Numbered from the stretch's first letter, positions 21,505 to 34,657 are shown. The stretch is 64,000 nt of DNA from Chenopodium formosanum (GCA_024500155.1 CM044880.1:5766001-5830000), one strand, 5' to 3'. Notes: generated by a model from the letters alone, not told the origin. Program-made: numbers and translations.

Positions 21505-22887
21505 CTGCTCATCATTTGGTATCCTCAGTTAGGATTTATGTAAACAAACGTCATCATTGGATTTTCATGTTGTGGGTTGAAAACATGTAAAGAAATGAGT
21601 AAGTTGAGAGTTAATGAGGTGATTCGGATTGTTTATTGCCTTATTGGAGAATGGAGAGAAATACAACTTACAAATTTAGTAGTGTCACATAAAAAATGAA
21701 TTGTTGCAACTTACAAGTACTCAAAAATGGCCAAAAGAGGTGACAAGGTGAGCCTTTTTTAAATATCTAAAAGCGTATGTATGTTTGCGCCCATAAATTT
21801 ATTTGCAAGACAACTACCAGTTTGACATTCAGGAATTTTGATTTCATTTATCGGTTTTCATTCCCAAAGTGGTGATAAATCACATCACCCAATTTTGATT
21901 TCATTTTGATGTCCAAAAGAAAACCTAGAAATATTAGATTCCAAGCTTCAAGCTTAATAATTACACAAAATAGCTTGGATGTTCCTTAGCTGCCTAGTAG
22001 GGGATGTTCAATATAATTACAATTACCTACTAATAGCCTCCGGCGATGCGATCATCTGATCCATTGTTGCAGCTCTTTAAACAAATCAATGTAGCTTTTT
22101 TCTTTTCTAGTTCCTTAGTTACGTTGGGGAGTCGATGAATGTCTGAATTCTCTGGATCTCTAAGTCCTTCAGGTCAAGCTGCAACTTCACTCCAACCAAC
22201 TCAGAGCGAAGGTTGTCCAAATCGCGTGTTAGCTCATGGATCTGGCTATCCAGATCACTCGATTTCTTCTAGAGATTCGTTTCAAAGCTTGTGTCGGTTT
22301 CGATTATGTTATTAAAATGTGATTGATGGTATTGAATTTTGGCTACATAAAATTGCTACAATTAAGTGATCATCGCGCCTCCAATCCTAAAAAAAAAAAG
22401 GTGACCATCTCGCTTCCCTTCCCTCCCTTCTTTCCGATCTTATGATGTGTCCAAATCATAAAGTTAATCTTTACTTCCATTTCCCCATTCGCACTATTTT
22501 TCCTCTATTTCTATCTTTCGTTACATTTTAACATTCGGGTTCTTCAAATTTTAGAATCTTTTCAAAAAAGCATTGTTTTCCTTTTCAAATTCTAAATTTT
22601 TTTAGTGAAAAGTATTGTTTATATTTGTTTTTTTAGGTTAAAATAGAAAAATGTGTTCCCGCATAACATTTCTGAAAGTGTATACATTACTTGATAGGTT
22701 ATTCATTTTCCCATATCCTTTTTATTTTTCATCATTTTTCTCCCTTTCTTTTACTCTTGCATTTGTGAGTTTTTCGACTGTCTTCTTTAGTAGCCTCTTT
22801 TATAGTAGTTTCTTATAATTTTGAATATTTTTAGATACTATTGTCTTTCATAATCGCTATATGTATTAACAACATTGCATTTTTTAA
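21505..22887. other. Intergenic, nothing recognised
   Basis: No coding exons seen. A T- and C-rich zone lies at 22390-22760. The expected first exon of the DUF2775 pseudogene was looked for on the minus strand and not found. Confidence 0.4.
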
Positions 22888-23880
22888 GCACCTTTGAAGT
22901 ATTTTTTGGGTATCGAAGTTGCCCGTAGTTCGAGAGGTTTGTTTTTGTGCTACAGAAAGTATACTTTGGACATTATTTCCGAGTCTGGTTTGTTAGGGCA
23001 ACGCCAGGTGGCTTACCCATTGAACAAAATCATAAAGTGGGTCTGGCTACTGGCGACTTACTATAGATCCCGAGGCTTATTGGAGGCTTGTAAGACGGTT
23101 GATTTATCTTGGGGTCACTCGACCCGACTTGGCCTATTCTATTCACATTCTTTCACAGTTTATGCAAGCACTGCACACTAAACATTGGGACTTTAGGAGG
23201 CAGCTGTGCAAGTGGTGCAGTACTTGAAAAGTACCCCGAGTCAAGGAATTTTGTTAAGTGCAGACAATGAGTTGTCTCTGCAAGGTTGGTGTGATTCCGA
23301 TTGGGCGGTGTGTCCCATGAATCAACGTTCTCTAACAGGTTGGCTCGTGTTTCTTGGTCATTCTCCCATCTCTTGGAAGACTAAGAAACAACCTACAATA
23401 CAAGTCTATGACTGGAGTTACTTGTGAGTTAAAATGGCTCAAAATTTTGTTGTTGAGCTTGGGTATTAATCATCCCAAGACAATTAAGTTGTTTTGTGAT
23501 AGCCAATCTGCTTTTCACATTGCAAGGAACCTCATTTTTCATGAACGTACGAAAGCACATTGAGATTGATTGTCATTTCGTTCGAGATGCTATTAATAAA
23601 GGTCTTATTTCTCCATTGTATGTTTCTACTTCTTCCCAATTAGCTGATATCTTCACGAAAGCTCTTGGGAAGTCGTAGTTTGATAATCTTTTATCCAAGT
23701 TGGGCAATTTCGACTCTCGTGCTCCAACTTAAGGGGAGTATTGCAAATATATTTTCCGTGATATAAGAGTATATTTGATAGAGTTTGTTTATGGTAGTTG
23801 TGTTTATCTTTGTGATTATTTTCTAGTTTCTATGATATCAAAGATAAGGTACTTTTTAATAAGATTTAAGCCGTGTTTCC
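22888..23880 (+). mobile_element. Truncated Ty1/Copia retrotransposon 3' end
   Basis: In shifting frames it encodes the end of Copia reverse transcriptase (LKYFLGIEVARS, 22891 on), then the RNase H region (SLQGWCDSDWAVCPMNQRSL; LFCDSQSAFHIARN; HIEIDCHFVRDAI; LADIFTKALG). A polypurine tract, aaggggagt (23731-23739), precedes tgcaaatatat, the start of the 3' LTR. Several frameshifts and stops are present. The LTR, gag, protease, integrase and most of RT upstream are missing, and the LTR fades by about 23880. Confidence 0.85.
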
Positions 23881-24040
23881 ACAAAGTTTAGCAACCTCAT
23901 TAAAAAATAATAATCAGTGATATGTTCAGATATCTAATATCTTGTTAATCTGATTGATTTAACGAATACGGAGTATTTAATTTCATCAAAATATTAAGAT
24001 TTTACAATTTATAATTATATTATTGATGATAAAAAAAATA

Positions 24041-24359
24041 TTAATGATTGTAATGAGCATTGCATTGATAAAATGTACTGTAATACGAAGTACAATAAAC
24101 GAATCAGATAGAGTAGATGAAAACAAAGGATCAAATTCAGATAGAGTTGAAAATAATTATTGAAACATAAAGGATGACAGACAACTAACGTTTCTTGGAG
24201 TACATTGCTTGATATTAAGCATGATTTATTAATTAACTGACCAAAGGGCCAAAGATGAGGATGGTTTACGATATGATGGTAGTGATGGAGAAAGGCTGAC
24301 CAAGAGAAGGGAGCAAGAATGGTGTCGCCGGTAGTGGGCCTAGTACCGTGGGTGGTGGC
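24041..24359. repeat. Segmental duplicate B, left part
   Basis: Paralogous to 20200-20440. It ends at the hAT target GTGGTGGC (24352-24359). The duplicate resumes at 28120 on the other side of the transposon. An extra 100 bp (about 24240-24340) is not in copy A. Confidence 0.65.
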
Positions 24360-27300
24360 TAAACCTGTTCATCGGGTCGGGCCGGGCAGGGATTTATATG
24401 GAATGGGCTGGGTCGGGTCGGGCCAAGCCTAATCCAAATGGGTTGAACTTGTCCATGGGTCATTAAGCCCGGCCCGACCCATTTAAAATGTATAAACAAA
24501 CTGCAACAACCATGAAGTAAACACAATATAAGAGAATTATAAAGGGCCTTTAAGGGGCCTTATAAAGGGTCTTAGCCAACAAGTTAAAAGTAGAGAACTG
24601 AGCAATGTTCTTGACACAAATTTGTTACAATCAATTAACTAAGCAATGTTCTTGACACAAATTAGACACTTAAAACTAATGAAACTCAAAGCTGCTCCAC
24701 CATATAAGCATAATTAACTGTCTTCCCAAGCATCTTGTGCCGAAACAGTCGCCTCATGGTTGTTAAAGTAGCCTGCAACAATAATATAAGACTTTAGGCA
24801 ACATAACATCCGAAAATAAATTTCAGATCATGTTCTGCCATATAAAGCAGAAACAGAAGCAGTAGCAGTATCATGTTCTTCCATATAAAGCAGAAACAGA
24901 AACAATAATATATAAATTGTACATCTCAGCAATAGGTTCAAAATACAAACAGTAAAATAAAAACAACTATACAGCAGCATACAGGAGTCTTATCAGGGAC
25001 CAAATCTAATATGCATACTTGATGTTTTAACAATGTCAGAGCTACGAGATCCAAAGAGCTAATGCCATGCAACTTATAAGAATAACAAATATATGAGAAG
25101 AAAACAAGATTATGTATATATGATAACTAGAGGCAGAATATGTCGTAAATGAAGTGCAAATAGCTAATGCCATGCAATTTAAAGAAGAACCAGAAGTTAA
25201 TAATAGCTGCCAGAAAATCAAAAGCAAAAAAAATAAAAACAATTACCTAGTATAGGAATTACCAAAAGCAAAATAAAAACAGTTACCTAGTATAGGAAAC
25301 TATCATCAACTTCATCATCATCATCTCCATCATCACAGCCTCATCATCATCCGAGCTAGAATCACGATCCAAATTTGAAGGGATGTTATATTCATCAAGG
25401 CGCCAATCTTGAACACAAACTAGGGCTTGAACCGTTGAGGGTTTCAATGAGCTACGATTAGGAGATATAGTTTTCCCCCCTACACTAGAAGCCGACTCGG
25501 AAGCCACCGTACTAACCGGAATCGTTAGAAGATCTCGTGCCAATATTGCAAGCTCCGGAAATCTCACGACATTTTGTTGCCAATACTCTAGAATATCTAG
25601 CTCCATGTTCAAATCAAGCTCCGATTCCTCCAAATATGACTCAAGTTGGGACTTTTTTGTTTGAGTCCTTGTAATTCTTGAACTATAACTTTGATAATAA
25701 TCAAAGAAGTTTTCATCTTCAATCCTACTACTTGTAGTAGAGGGAGCAACAATTGGGGAATTTGAAAATGTTGACTTATAGTCATTATACAAAGATCTTA
25801 AAGTGTTCAACACTTTTTCAACTTTACACATAGCCTCATCCGAACCATATATCTTGTCAAAACAATATTCCACAAACTTTAACTTAAACCTTGGATCAAG
25901 AATTGCCGCACAAGCTAGATATATATTATACTCGCACAAGCTAAAAATTCATGTGGACCTTTAGATGTCTCAAGTAAACGACAATGCACCATACATGATC
26001 CCTTAAAATACATGTTAGAAGTTGGAGACTTATTGGCCGAGAACATACATGTAACATCATAAAAGAGTTTTAAAAACTTGTGAACAACACTCAAATTTTC
26101 CCATTCATCCTCCAAAGGCACATTACTCTGGAAAGATGCATGTAATGACCCCAAATGAATAAACACATCTTTATAGTAAAGCACATTATCAAGCATCATA
26201 TATGTAGAGTTCCAACGAACTTGCATGTCCATACGAAGTTTCCTCTTAGCCTCTAAATGAAAATGCTTTTGAGCAGTATCATAAAAGTCTTTGCTTCTAG
26301 AAGATGATCCTGTAACAAATTTTACCAAGTTTCTAATTTTATCTAATATGTTCTCAATACAAGATAGACCGGATTGGACAATAAGATTGATGATATGAGC
26401 ACAACTTCTTATATGAAAAAAACAACCACCACTAACCAACATACCCCTTGATCCAAGACGATTTTTCATGTGCTTAACCATCACATCATTGTAACTTGCA
26501 TTGTCAACCGTTAAGCTAAGCACTTTGTCATCTAAACGCCATTGATTAAGAAACATAAAAATCTCTTCGGAGATGCTTTGTCCATCAAAGGGGGGTGACA
26601 ATGATGTGAACTTAATAATCCTTTTATGAAGTTTCCAATCATGATCAATAAAATGGGCGGTTATGCAAATGTAATGTTGCCAAGTATGTGATGATTTCCA
26701 ATTATCAGTTGTTAAACATATTCTTCCGGGTGCACTCCTCAATTTTTTTTTTAATTTCTCTCTATAAGAGGCATACAAAGAAAAAAAGTCTCTAGTTAAA
26801 GTTGCTCGACTAAATGGTTTAAATTTAGAATTAGCCTTTAACATCATCTGCCTAAAACCTTTTTCTTCTACGGTCGAAAAAGAATGACAACCTTCAACAA
26901 CATATAATAAAATCTCTTTCCTTAATTCACCCATATCAAAAACAAATTCTTCCTCATCCTCAATCGCCTCCCCAAGTGGAAGTCCACTAGTTCGTCTTTT
27001 ACACACATCAAGCAAATGACGTATTAAATGAGATGTGCCACTATTATTGTGGGCAATTAACTCCACTTTACAATGCTTACAAATAGCGATTTGCTCACCT
27101 TTTGCGTTCTTTCCTTCCGTCATTTCTCGCCAAACTTTAGATTTCCTACTTCTTTTACGCTTACGGGAAGTATTAGATTCATCAACCTCATCATCTACCG
27201 GCATTGATGTTGTAGTTGCTTCACTTTCCATGGTTAAAAAAACTGCAAAAGTAGGTAAAAGTTTGATGTTATTCGATTAATCAATGAATGGTCTGGCTAA

Positions 27301-28119
27301 ATCAAGTTGGAATTCGTTTAATTTGATGAGAAAACAGTAATTTCCCTGCTTTCGAGTCAGAAAAAACTAATGTCTTACAAGATAATGATAGCCTTACAAA
27401 AGCATTCAGCAGTTCAATGCATACATTTTGTGCTAGGTCATTTAAAATACAAATCAAATTTGGAACAAATAGATTTAGACAAAAGAAAAATTTATCACAT
27501 AATTCAATCAACACTAGACTTGAATCTGATTTAAAGTTGCCCCTAACTGCAGTAAATCAACAGATTAAAGCATAATCAACCTAATAAAGCACTAAATCGA
27601 GGAGATGATGATCAATTAGCATTCAAACTTCAAATAATATTATATAATTTAAAATCCAAGCACAAAATTAATAGATTCGTACATTATTGAGAGCGGCGAG
27701 CAAGAATACATAAATTGACATAAAAACAAACGAATTTAGAAATTAATACACGAAAACATACCTTGGTAGTTGAAGATTAAGAGTGGCGAGCAAGAAGAAG
27801 GAATTTATTAGCTATAATCTGGGAATTTTTGAAGATTATAATCTGGGAATTTTTTTAGGGTTCATAATTTGGGGGAAATAGGGAATTTTAAAATTAACGT
27901 TAGGAAGTTTTAGAAACAAACAGAAAAATTAGGATACAAAAAGCCTCTTAAGTGTTACCCAATTTCAACCCTTTTTAACTTAGACCCAAACCTTTAAAAA
28001 CCCATTATTTAATAGCCCTTTAAAAGTCCACCCCATTTAAATGTTGGATGGGTAAAACCCTTTTATAAAAGGGCTGGACTAGGTCTTTAAATGGGCCCCT
28101 AACCCATTGAACAGGTCTA
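24360..28119 (-). mobile_element. hAT transposon, 3.76 kb
   Basis: It is flanked by a perfect 8-bp duplication GTGGTGGC (24352-24359, 28120-28127). Terminal inverted repeats are taaacctgttcatcggg (left) and the complement of the right end, tagacctgttcaatggg. Subterminal zones are full of 'gggcc/cgggtc' words. A minus-strand transposase lies inside. The 3' transcript side holds two near-duplicate blocks (a pair around 'ttccatataaagcagaaaca' at 24830-24905, and 'acctagtatagga' at 25245 and 25285). The element is recent enough to keep a perfect target duplication but its gene is broken. Confidence 0.9.
25283..27231 (-). pseudogene. hAT transposase (RICESLEEPER/BED type), frameshifted
   Basis: Starts at ATG 27231. 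A basic patch (RKRKRSRK) leads into a BED zinc finger with C51, C54, H68 and H72/C77. Typical hAT blocks follow: LTTDNWKSS and LTVDNASYND (likely catalytic aspartates), CAHIINLIVQSGL, and MQVRWNSTYMMLD. The frame stops after 438 codons (around 25915) and continues in another frame with LACAAILDPRFKLKFVEYCF, ending in a hAT dimerisation domain (LDILEYWQQNVVRFPELA; SSLKPSTVQALVC). Roughly 30 residues normally between these parts seem to be missing. The junction shows agcttgtgcg twice, 25 bp apart. One residue in the conserved SESAFS motif is changed (SESASS). Probably inactive. Confidence 0.85.
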
Positions 28120-28220
28120 GTGGTGGCCCATCTTACCTTATCGACATCGTTGATAGCCCATCTGTGGTGCTCCATCTTCAAGCCAAGTAAAATGAATTGT
28201 CCTCTCGATACCACGTACGT

Positions 28221-28528
28221 GGGGGTGTGTTTGGTTCACAAAATTTAGGTATGAGATTCGATTTTTAAATGATTTAAATTCATTTTAAGTTTGTTTTAAT
28301 TTCAAATGTGTATCGCAAACTCACAAGGTATGGGGTTTAGAAACCCAAAGGGTAAGGGAAGGTGAGTTTGTCTCATACCACACCTCTAGGTATCAAATAA
28401 AAAGAAAAAAAATCATTTCTGAACAAAAACCAAACAAAAAGTATTAAGAATCAAATTCTAACCCCTTACCACCCTAATTTCATTCTTGATCCAAAACCTA
28501 GCTATATCAATTTGTGAATCAAACGCCC
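28221..28528. mobile_element. MITE with GTGTTTGGTTCACAAA ends
   Basis: The left end gtgtgtttggttcacaaa pairs with the right end tttgtgaatcaaacgccc (about 308 bp). Inside it is mostly A/T with 'ctcataccacacctc'. No clear target duplication. It lies about 100 bp from the hAT element. Confidence 0.6.
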
Positions 28529-29151
28529 TTGTAAAGATAATAATTTTATAAATCAACTCAACTAAACAGTTTAACTTATATTTTAAGTTTAAGAGTGATT
28601 CTATTCTCTATTACCTTATACATATAGAGAAGTGGATTTTTAATCAAAACGGCTAATTTGACAAAAGTATTTACCAAAATGACTAATTATGAATTTTAAT
28701 TCCAAAACTAGCTAAATTATTGACTTGGAAATAAATTAGCTATTTCTTGTTCCTTTAATTTGAACCACCTTTGTTCAGGGTTCACTTTATTTTATTATTA
28801 TTTTTTTTTTAAATCTTGTTTTTTGGTTTTATTTTAATTTTGTTTTAGGATTTTTTTGTAAGTTGTAAAATTTAACGATATACAGAGTACAAATATACTA
28901 ATTTTTTTTGTCTAAATTGACAGATCGTATCATTTAAATTTCAAATTTTAAGTAGTATTGTTCTATCAATACTACCGCAAATTTATACAACGATAAGGGT
29001 TTTAAAGTATTGTTCATCTTTTTCATGCCTATTAATTGTATACTCTCTGTTAATGTCAGCTAATTAGAATATTTTTTAGTTTAATGTGTATAATAAATCA
29101 AATTTACACATAGTTATGTGATATATAATGGTAGACAATGAATATGTTCTC

Positions 29152-29184
<33 letters not shown>

Positions 29185-29881
29185 CTAATTTTTTTTTAAA
29201 TGCTGCTTGCACCTATGAACAAAGTAGAGTCTCCAGAGAATTGTTGCAAATATATTATGTTGAATATTATTTTTCAAATTAATGGGATATATTTTTTTTT
29301 TTGGTGCAAAACAGGGGAGAACCCCTAACAAAAGAAAAACACAATGACAAAAATTAAAACAAAGATAAGAAAACAAACAAAACAGAAAATAAAAGCACAC
29401 CCTACGAAAAACAACCTAGCTACCCTCTCATCATTGGATATCTTAAACTATGGCATTAGAACCCCCCTCCCCCCCAAAAAAAATTTCTTTAAAAAAACCC
29501 ATAAAGTTAACCAAACTAGTTCAAAGGAAAATAAGAAATAAATAATTTCCTTCTAAGTTAATGAGTTAGTTAATTTTGGAATTAGTATTAATAAGTAGCC
29601 GTTTTGGTAAATAGTTTTGTAAAAGTAGTCATTTTAGTAAAAGATCCTAGAGAGTAGAGAATGTACTCTCAAAAAGGAAAATGAGAAAATAAATCAAAAT
29701 TACGCGAATTATCAAATAAAACTTTAATTAGGTAAGAGATCGAGATCTCTTTTAGGATGGGAAACAGTACAAACATATAGAAAAATACATACTCTGTAAG
29801 CAAGTGTTACAAACCTGAAATACATGACATATAATTAATCCATCATCAATGCATAACAATGCATTAAATATATTATTCTAA
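28529..29881. other. Intergenic, nothing recognised
   Basis: AT-rich, with a very long T run at 29154-29182 and a C-run at 29465-29476. Short open frames here are low-complexity. Confidence 0.4.
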
Positions 29882-30681
29882 TTATTCATTGTAAGCAGAA
29901 ACATTTGGGATTGGTTCAAATTCATCATCGAATAACTTCTTGGACGCTAGTTTATCATGGTGCACTAAGTCGTTGCAATCTGCCTTTTGTGATTTCATTT
30001 CCTTTGAATTCATCACATTATCATCATGGTAAGCTGAGATATTAGGAATTGGATCGAAGTCTTTGATAAAACCTGTAATTATCGTGTCTTTCTTTTCATG
30101 ACCTTCGTAAGACCTCTGATTTATAAAGTCTTTGAGAGCTTCAGGCATCGGCTGCCCCTTCATCATGTCTCCCCAATATGTTTGCGGGTCTTTTCTCCCT
30201 TCACTCGAGCTCGTGAGCTGTACATTTGTAAATTGACATTATTAATACATACTTTGGGCATGTTCTCTTCAATTCACTACTTCATTTCATTTCAGTTTAC
30301 TCCGTTTTTAATTTCTTTCTCTTATAAACAATTCAGTTCAATTTAATTTAGTTTAGTTCAGTTCAGCTGAGCTCAGTAAATGAGAACAAACCCTTCGTAC
30401 TAAGTACATTTTAATTAGGACTAGATCAAAATAATTTGAAGGAACAAATTTAAAGGCAATAAACTTGAATAACGTGTTTGAATAACCTCGTACACACTAA
30501 TAAACAAGTACGTGTTTATGTAGCAATATAAAAAGTGCATGAATAAGCTTAATTAGGGTGCATCTTACAATAAGACCCAATTTGACATTTTCTTTCTTAT
30601 AAATTGAAAATAATTTAAAATGTTCTCCCATATTAACACGAAGCACATGGAGTATAACAATAACTTGTAAAACATAGTCGT

Positions 30682-30720
<39 letters not shown>

Positions 30721-31157
30721 AAAAAAAATAAAATAAAATTCGAGTCTACCTAGTATTTGGTTATTATTAGCATTTCTTTTATGTATTGTTCAAATATCAA
30801 AAATATATTAACTGCTAATATATGATGAAGAATATTTGGATTAAAAAGTATGCATTGACAAATATGCCTAAATAAAATGTGTAATATGATATGAAATGGA
30901 GGAAGTATAATTAAGTGTAGTGTTACTAAAACTCGTAATGTTATACTATGCATTAACAATGTGATTATGAGAAAGCAAAAGATAACATAAAACTAGGGAA
31001 AAAAAATTTATTTTAACTATATACACTACATTCCATACTTTATTAATTTGTCGATTCTATGTACTGGAGATCAAAAAAAAATTAATAATAGTTGTGTAGT
31101 GCTTACCAAGATAAGCGAAAGAAGAGCAATGTAGAGGATTTTGATGTAAGATTCCAT
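29882..31157 (-). CDS. DUF2775 / organ-specific protein S2-like, copy 2
   Basis: CDS is complement(join(29882..30217,31107..31157)), 128 aa. Exon 1 encodes a 17-residue hydrophobic leader, MESYIKILYIALLSLIL, ending at a GTAAGC donor. Exon 2 begins LTSSSEGRKDPQTYWGDMMK after ..gtacag in phase 0. The family core KGQPMPEALKDFI is followed by two repeat motifs, DFDPIPNISAYHDD and EFEPIPNVSAYNE, the second being the C-terminus. The mature protein is small, acidic and hydrophilic with no membrane segment, so it is probably secreted. Function unknown. An 889-bp intron contains a MITE (30256-30393). A clean TATA box lies about 100 bp upstream. It is most like copy 3 and has only two repeat motifs where copy 1 has three longer ones. 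Confidence 0.85.
30256..30393. mobile_element. Tourist-like MITE in the copy 2 intron
   Basis: Ends gggcatgttctcttc and gagaacaaaccc. Flanking TTT and TTC suggest a slightly decayed 3-bp duplication. The body is 'cagttcagtt'-rich as in the 7624, 21101 and 39216 copies. Confidence 0.65.
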
Positions 31158-31256
31158 ATCTATCTGCAAATCACTACTAGTAGTAATCTTTTAGTATGAT
31201 ATATATGAAGTATTATTGAATTGTTGGGTGGAATTAAAATGTTATTTTCTTTTATC

Positions 31257-31266
31257 CTATTTATAG
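31257..31266 (-). promoter_or_regulatory. TATA box of DUF2775 copy 2
   Basis: Minus-strand CTATAAATAG, about 100 bp before the ATG at 31157. The surrounding 80 bp is similar to the copy 3 promoter. Confidence 0.6.
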
Positions 31267-32941
31267 AATTTTAGGGCAAGCAAACGACAATCAATAAATC
31301 AATTATTTGATGTAAGAACAGATAGTAGTAGAATTATTCACATTATTCATGCCAGGATATATTAATAAAATAATGTAGGAGAATTTGTAACATAAAAGCA
31401 GAGTAGTTGTTACATAATAATAAAAAAAATAAAAATCTTATTTGGTAAATATTTTTAGTGGCAGACCATGAATATAAAAATTATCAAGTGGATTACCTAT
31501 TTTCCAAATATACTTGCTGCTATTTTACCAATGTTATTATAAAAATTATTATTATTAATTTTTTTTTTTATACAATAGCAAATAAATAATGCACACATCT
31601 TCTCCTTTTCTAAAAAGACAATAATAAGGTGTACTGTGCATTTGCTACATCATTTATGCATGGTGTGACTTGTGAGCAATCTTTTAAAATCAAATTTAGT
31701 GGCAAAAACAAAATGTCAATAATAAACCAGTGACAATTAACAAGTAAAATCTTTTCATACGTATAAGTATACTATTTTTGTAGCTGAATTTTTAATTACG
31801 CAGTATCTTAACTTATCGGTTATTTGAACTTATATTATGATTTTATCTCAATTTATATCATCTCACCTTAAATTAACTTATTTTAACTTGTAAATTAAAC
31901 GTGAATAATCCTTATTTTTTATACCTATGGTATGGATTTAATTAATTTTTCGAACCTTATCTTATTTCGAGATGTTAATGCTTATTTGAATTTATTCATT
32001 TTTCTATATACAGCATCATGAAAATCCGGGATAACCATGTCTAATCAAGTTTAACAAACTAGATAAGTTCGTTGAGTGGAGAGGACCAAATTGTTAATTT
32101 GATTTAAGAATGCCCGACTTATATTTATAGCTGTAGATGGAACATGGAAGAAATGACCAGAAGATTCTAAAAATTCCTCCATTATTATTATTGTATTCAT
32201 AATATTCTAAAATAATCACGAGCCTATAATTCTAGTAACTTCCAGTCTCAACAATACCAAACATGCTACATGTATCCGGAATATAATACTTTGTTGAACA
32301 TGAACAGATGTTCCACCGGATAATAGGCTAAAATTTGGGCCACACCCAACTGATAATTTCTTCAAACGTTAAGGATTACATTAAAGTTTGTGCGATCATA
32401 CATTGAAGTTCATTTATTAAATAAAGTTTTTAAAGTTCATTATTACATTAGAGTTTGTGGATAATTTTGGGTGATTAAAGTTCTCTTAACCCGTTTAAAA
32501 AAAAAAAAAAAAAAAAAAGTTTCTCTTTGGTCATAGACTCATAAAACTATTCATACAAAATGATAACTTTTTCTTTAATTTTTATATATAGTTCTCCCTC
32601 GTTATATAGTTCATTTATAGAGATGAACAGATGATCTCAGGACACATATATTAAAAGATTTTATTAACGATACATCAGAAAATTGCACTCATATATTTAT
32701 TTCAACACTCCCTTGAATATACATATAACTATTACACGAGTATTCTCACAAAAAGAAAATGTGAAAATAAAATCTGAATTGCGCAAATTATTATAAACCG
32801 AGTAAAACCTTTAGGTCACGTACATAACGAGACCTCTTTTAGGATGGCACACAAACATAAGGAAAATACACAAGCAAGTGTTACAAACCTGAAATAATAC
32901 ATATATATAATCCAATGCATTTTCTTTTTTCTTTTGTCTAA
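31267..32941. other. Intergenic between DUF2775 copies 2 and 3
   Basis: Contains the copy 2 upstream region and the copy 3 3' flank. The stretch before 32941 resembles the copy 2 3' flank (29700-29880). A poly-A run lies at 32497-32518. No gene. Confidence 0.45.
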
Positions 32942-34515
32942 TTAGTCATTGTAAGCAGAAATATTAGGGATTGGTTCAAATTCGTCGTCAAATTTCTTTG
33001 ATGCTAGTTTATCATGATGTTCTTCCTTGCAATCTGCCTTCTTTGATTTCAATTCTTTGGAATTCACATTATCATCATGGTAAACTGAAATATTAGGAAT
33101 TGGATCAAAGTCTTTGATGAATTCTTTGATTGTTTCTCTCTTTTCATAAGATCTTTGATTTATGAAATCTTCTAGAGCTTCAGGCATCGGTTGATCCTTC
33201 ATCATGTCTCCCCAATATGTTTTCGGGTCTTTCCTCCCATCACTTGGGCTCGCGAGCTGTACATTTATAAATTGACATTAATAATAATACTCGTACTCCA
33301 TATGTTTGAGTGAAACTAGAGTAATTTGAATAATGTAATGGACAATTTAAAGGGTAACTCGATTTTTACTTATCTAAACTTATTAACCCTTATTAGTTTT
33401 TATTTAGTTATAAATTAAACTTGGGTAGCCCGGTTAACTCTTATCATAACTTATCGGAACTTATTTTTCCTGAACTTATCTTATCTGAATTTATCTAAAC
33501 TTATTAACACTTATCTGAGCTTATCAACCTTGAAATAAGTGGAAATAAGGTGAACAAAACATGGCCTAATAGTAAAAAATTAAGGTTGTTATTAGAATAA
33601 ACAAAGATTATTGTATAGCAATGACATTCGGCCATTTGTTGTTCATCATTTTCACAAATAAAAGCTTATGGACTTTTTAAAAAATGGTATAGACGACGAC
33701 AATGTTAAGGAATGATACAATTGAATACAAACCCTTTAGTAAAAAATGAATGAAGCACTTCACATAGGTAAATATATAAACTACATGTACATGCATGAAT
33801 AAGTGTAGGGTACATCTTAAAAACACCCTTTGATTTTGCACACTAAGTTAAAATTAGGTAGATGGAATTCAAATTAAACCATGCATCACTCTGTAAGTAC
33901 TAAACTAAGCTTGTAATTAAAGAATTAAAAAAAAATCACTCCCTAAATTGTAATATATTATCAATGTGTAATAGGTTGTACACTGAAAGTTTTAAAATTA
34001 TAAACCATTTCCTTTAAAATTTTATTAATGATAGTAACAGAGGTTGCCCTAGTTACTCAATATGAGAAAAAAAAAAAGTTTGTTTTTCAAAGAGTTATAA
34101 TAAGTGTAATATTATAGTAAAAGGTTTCACCCCTAAATAACCACTTCAAGTAACGGTTTAGGGTAATGCGCTATTTATGTAGTGGTTTAAGCTAAAGGTA
34201 AAACCGCTAATTGTTAAGTTAATTGAGAAACTTGGAATTTCTCACGATAATATGTGATCATGAATACATAATATTTTTTTAAGCACTCTCTTTTATCATA
34301 CTATGCTACTACGTAGATTAGCTTATATAAATACATGCATAAAACATATTTTTGTATTTAATTACTCGTACAGGCACAGATTCATAAGAAATAGTATGAT
34401 GATTAACAAGATAGAATAATTATTATGCAATAATGAGAGGCAATATAGCAATATAGCATATTACCAAGTTAAGAGAAAGAAGAACAATGAAGAGGATTTT
34501 GATGTAAGATTCCAT
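32942..34515 (-). CDS. DUF2775 / organ-specific protein S2-like, copy 3
   Basis: CDS is complement(join(32942..33256,34465..34515)), 121 aa. Exon 1 codes for the leader MESYIKILFIVLLSLNL with a GTAATA donor. Exon 2 starts LASPSDGRKDPKTYWGDMMK. The core DQPMPEALEDFI and two repeats (DFDPIPNISVYHDD, EFEPIPNISAYND) match copy 2 closely, with a few small deletions between the repeats. A 1,208-bp intron separates the exons. The two genes lie in the same orientation 1.8 kb apart, so they are a tandem pair. The frame is intact. The role is unknown beyond likely secretion. Confidence 0.85.
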
Positions 34516-34649
34516 ATTTGCAAATCTCTGATCTTTTAAATTTATTTTCTTTTTATTTTTATTTTTTTGACAGAAACTAATCTTAGGATGAGATACTGTT
34601 GAATGTTGATGGTTCGCTGTGTGGAATAAAAGTGTTATTCCCTTTCCCC

Positions 34650-34657
34650 CTATTTAA
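34650..34657 (-). promoter_or_regulatory. TATA-like element of DUF2775 copy 3
   Basis: The minus strand reads TTTAAATAG at the site corresponding to the copy 2 TATA box, about 135 bp before the ATG at 34515. Weaker than the copy 1 and copy 2 motifs. Confidence 0.4.

Noticed and set aside
22894..23678. Several separate small plus-strand genes
   Set aside because: They are frameshifted pieces of one Copia polyprotein (RT end and RNase H) followed by a polypurine tract.
25042..25242. 66-codon minus-strand hydrophobic open frame
   Set aside because: Within the non-coding 3' side of the hAT element; no family signal.
29185..29541. Open frames on both strands around poly-T/A DNA
   Set aside because: Low-complexity translation next to a T29 run; no conserved motif.
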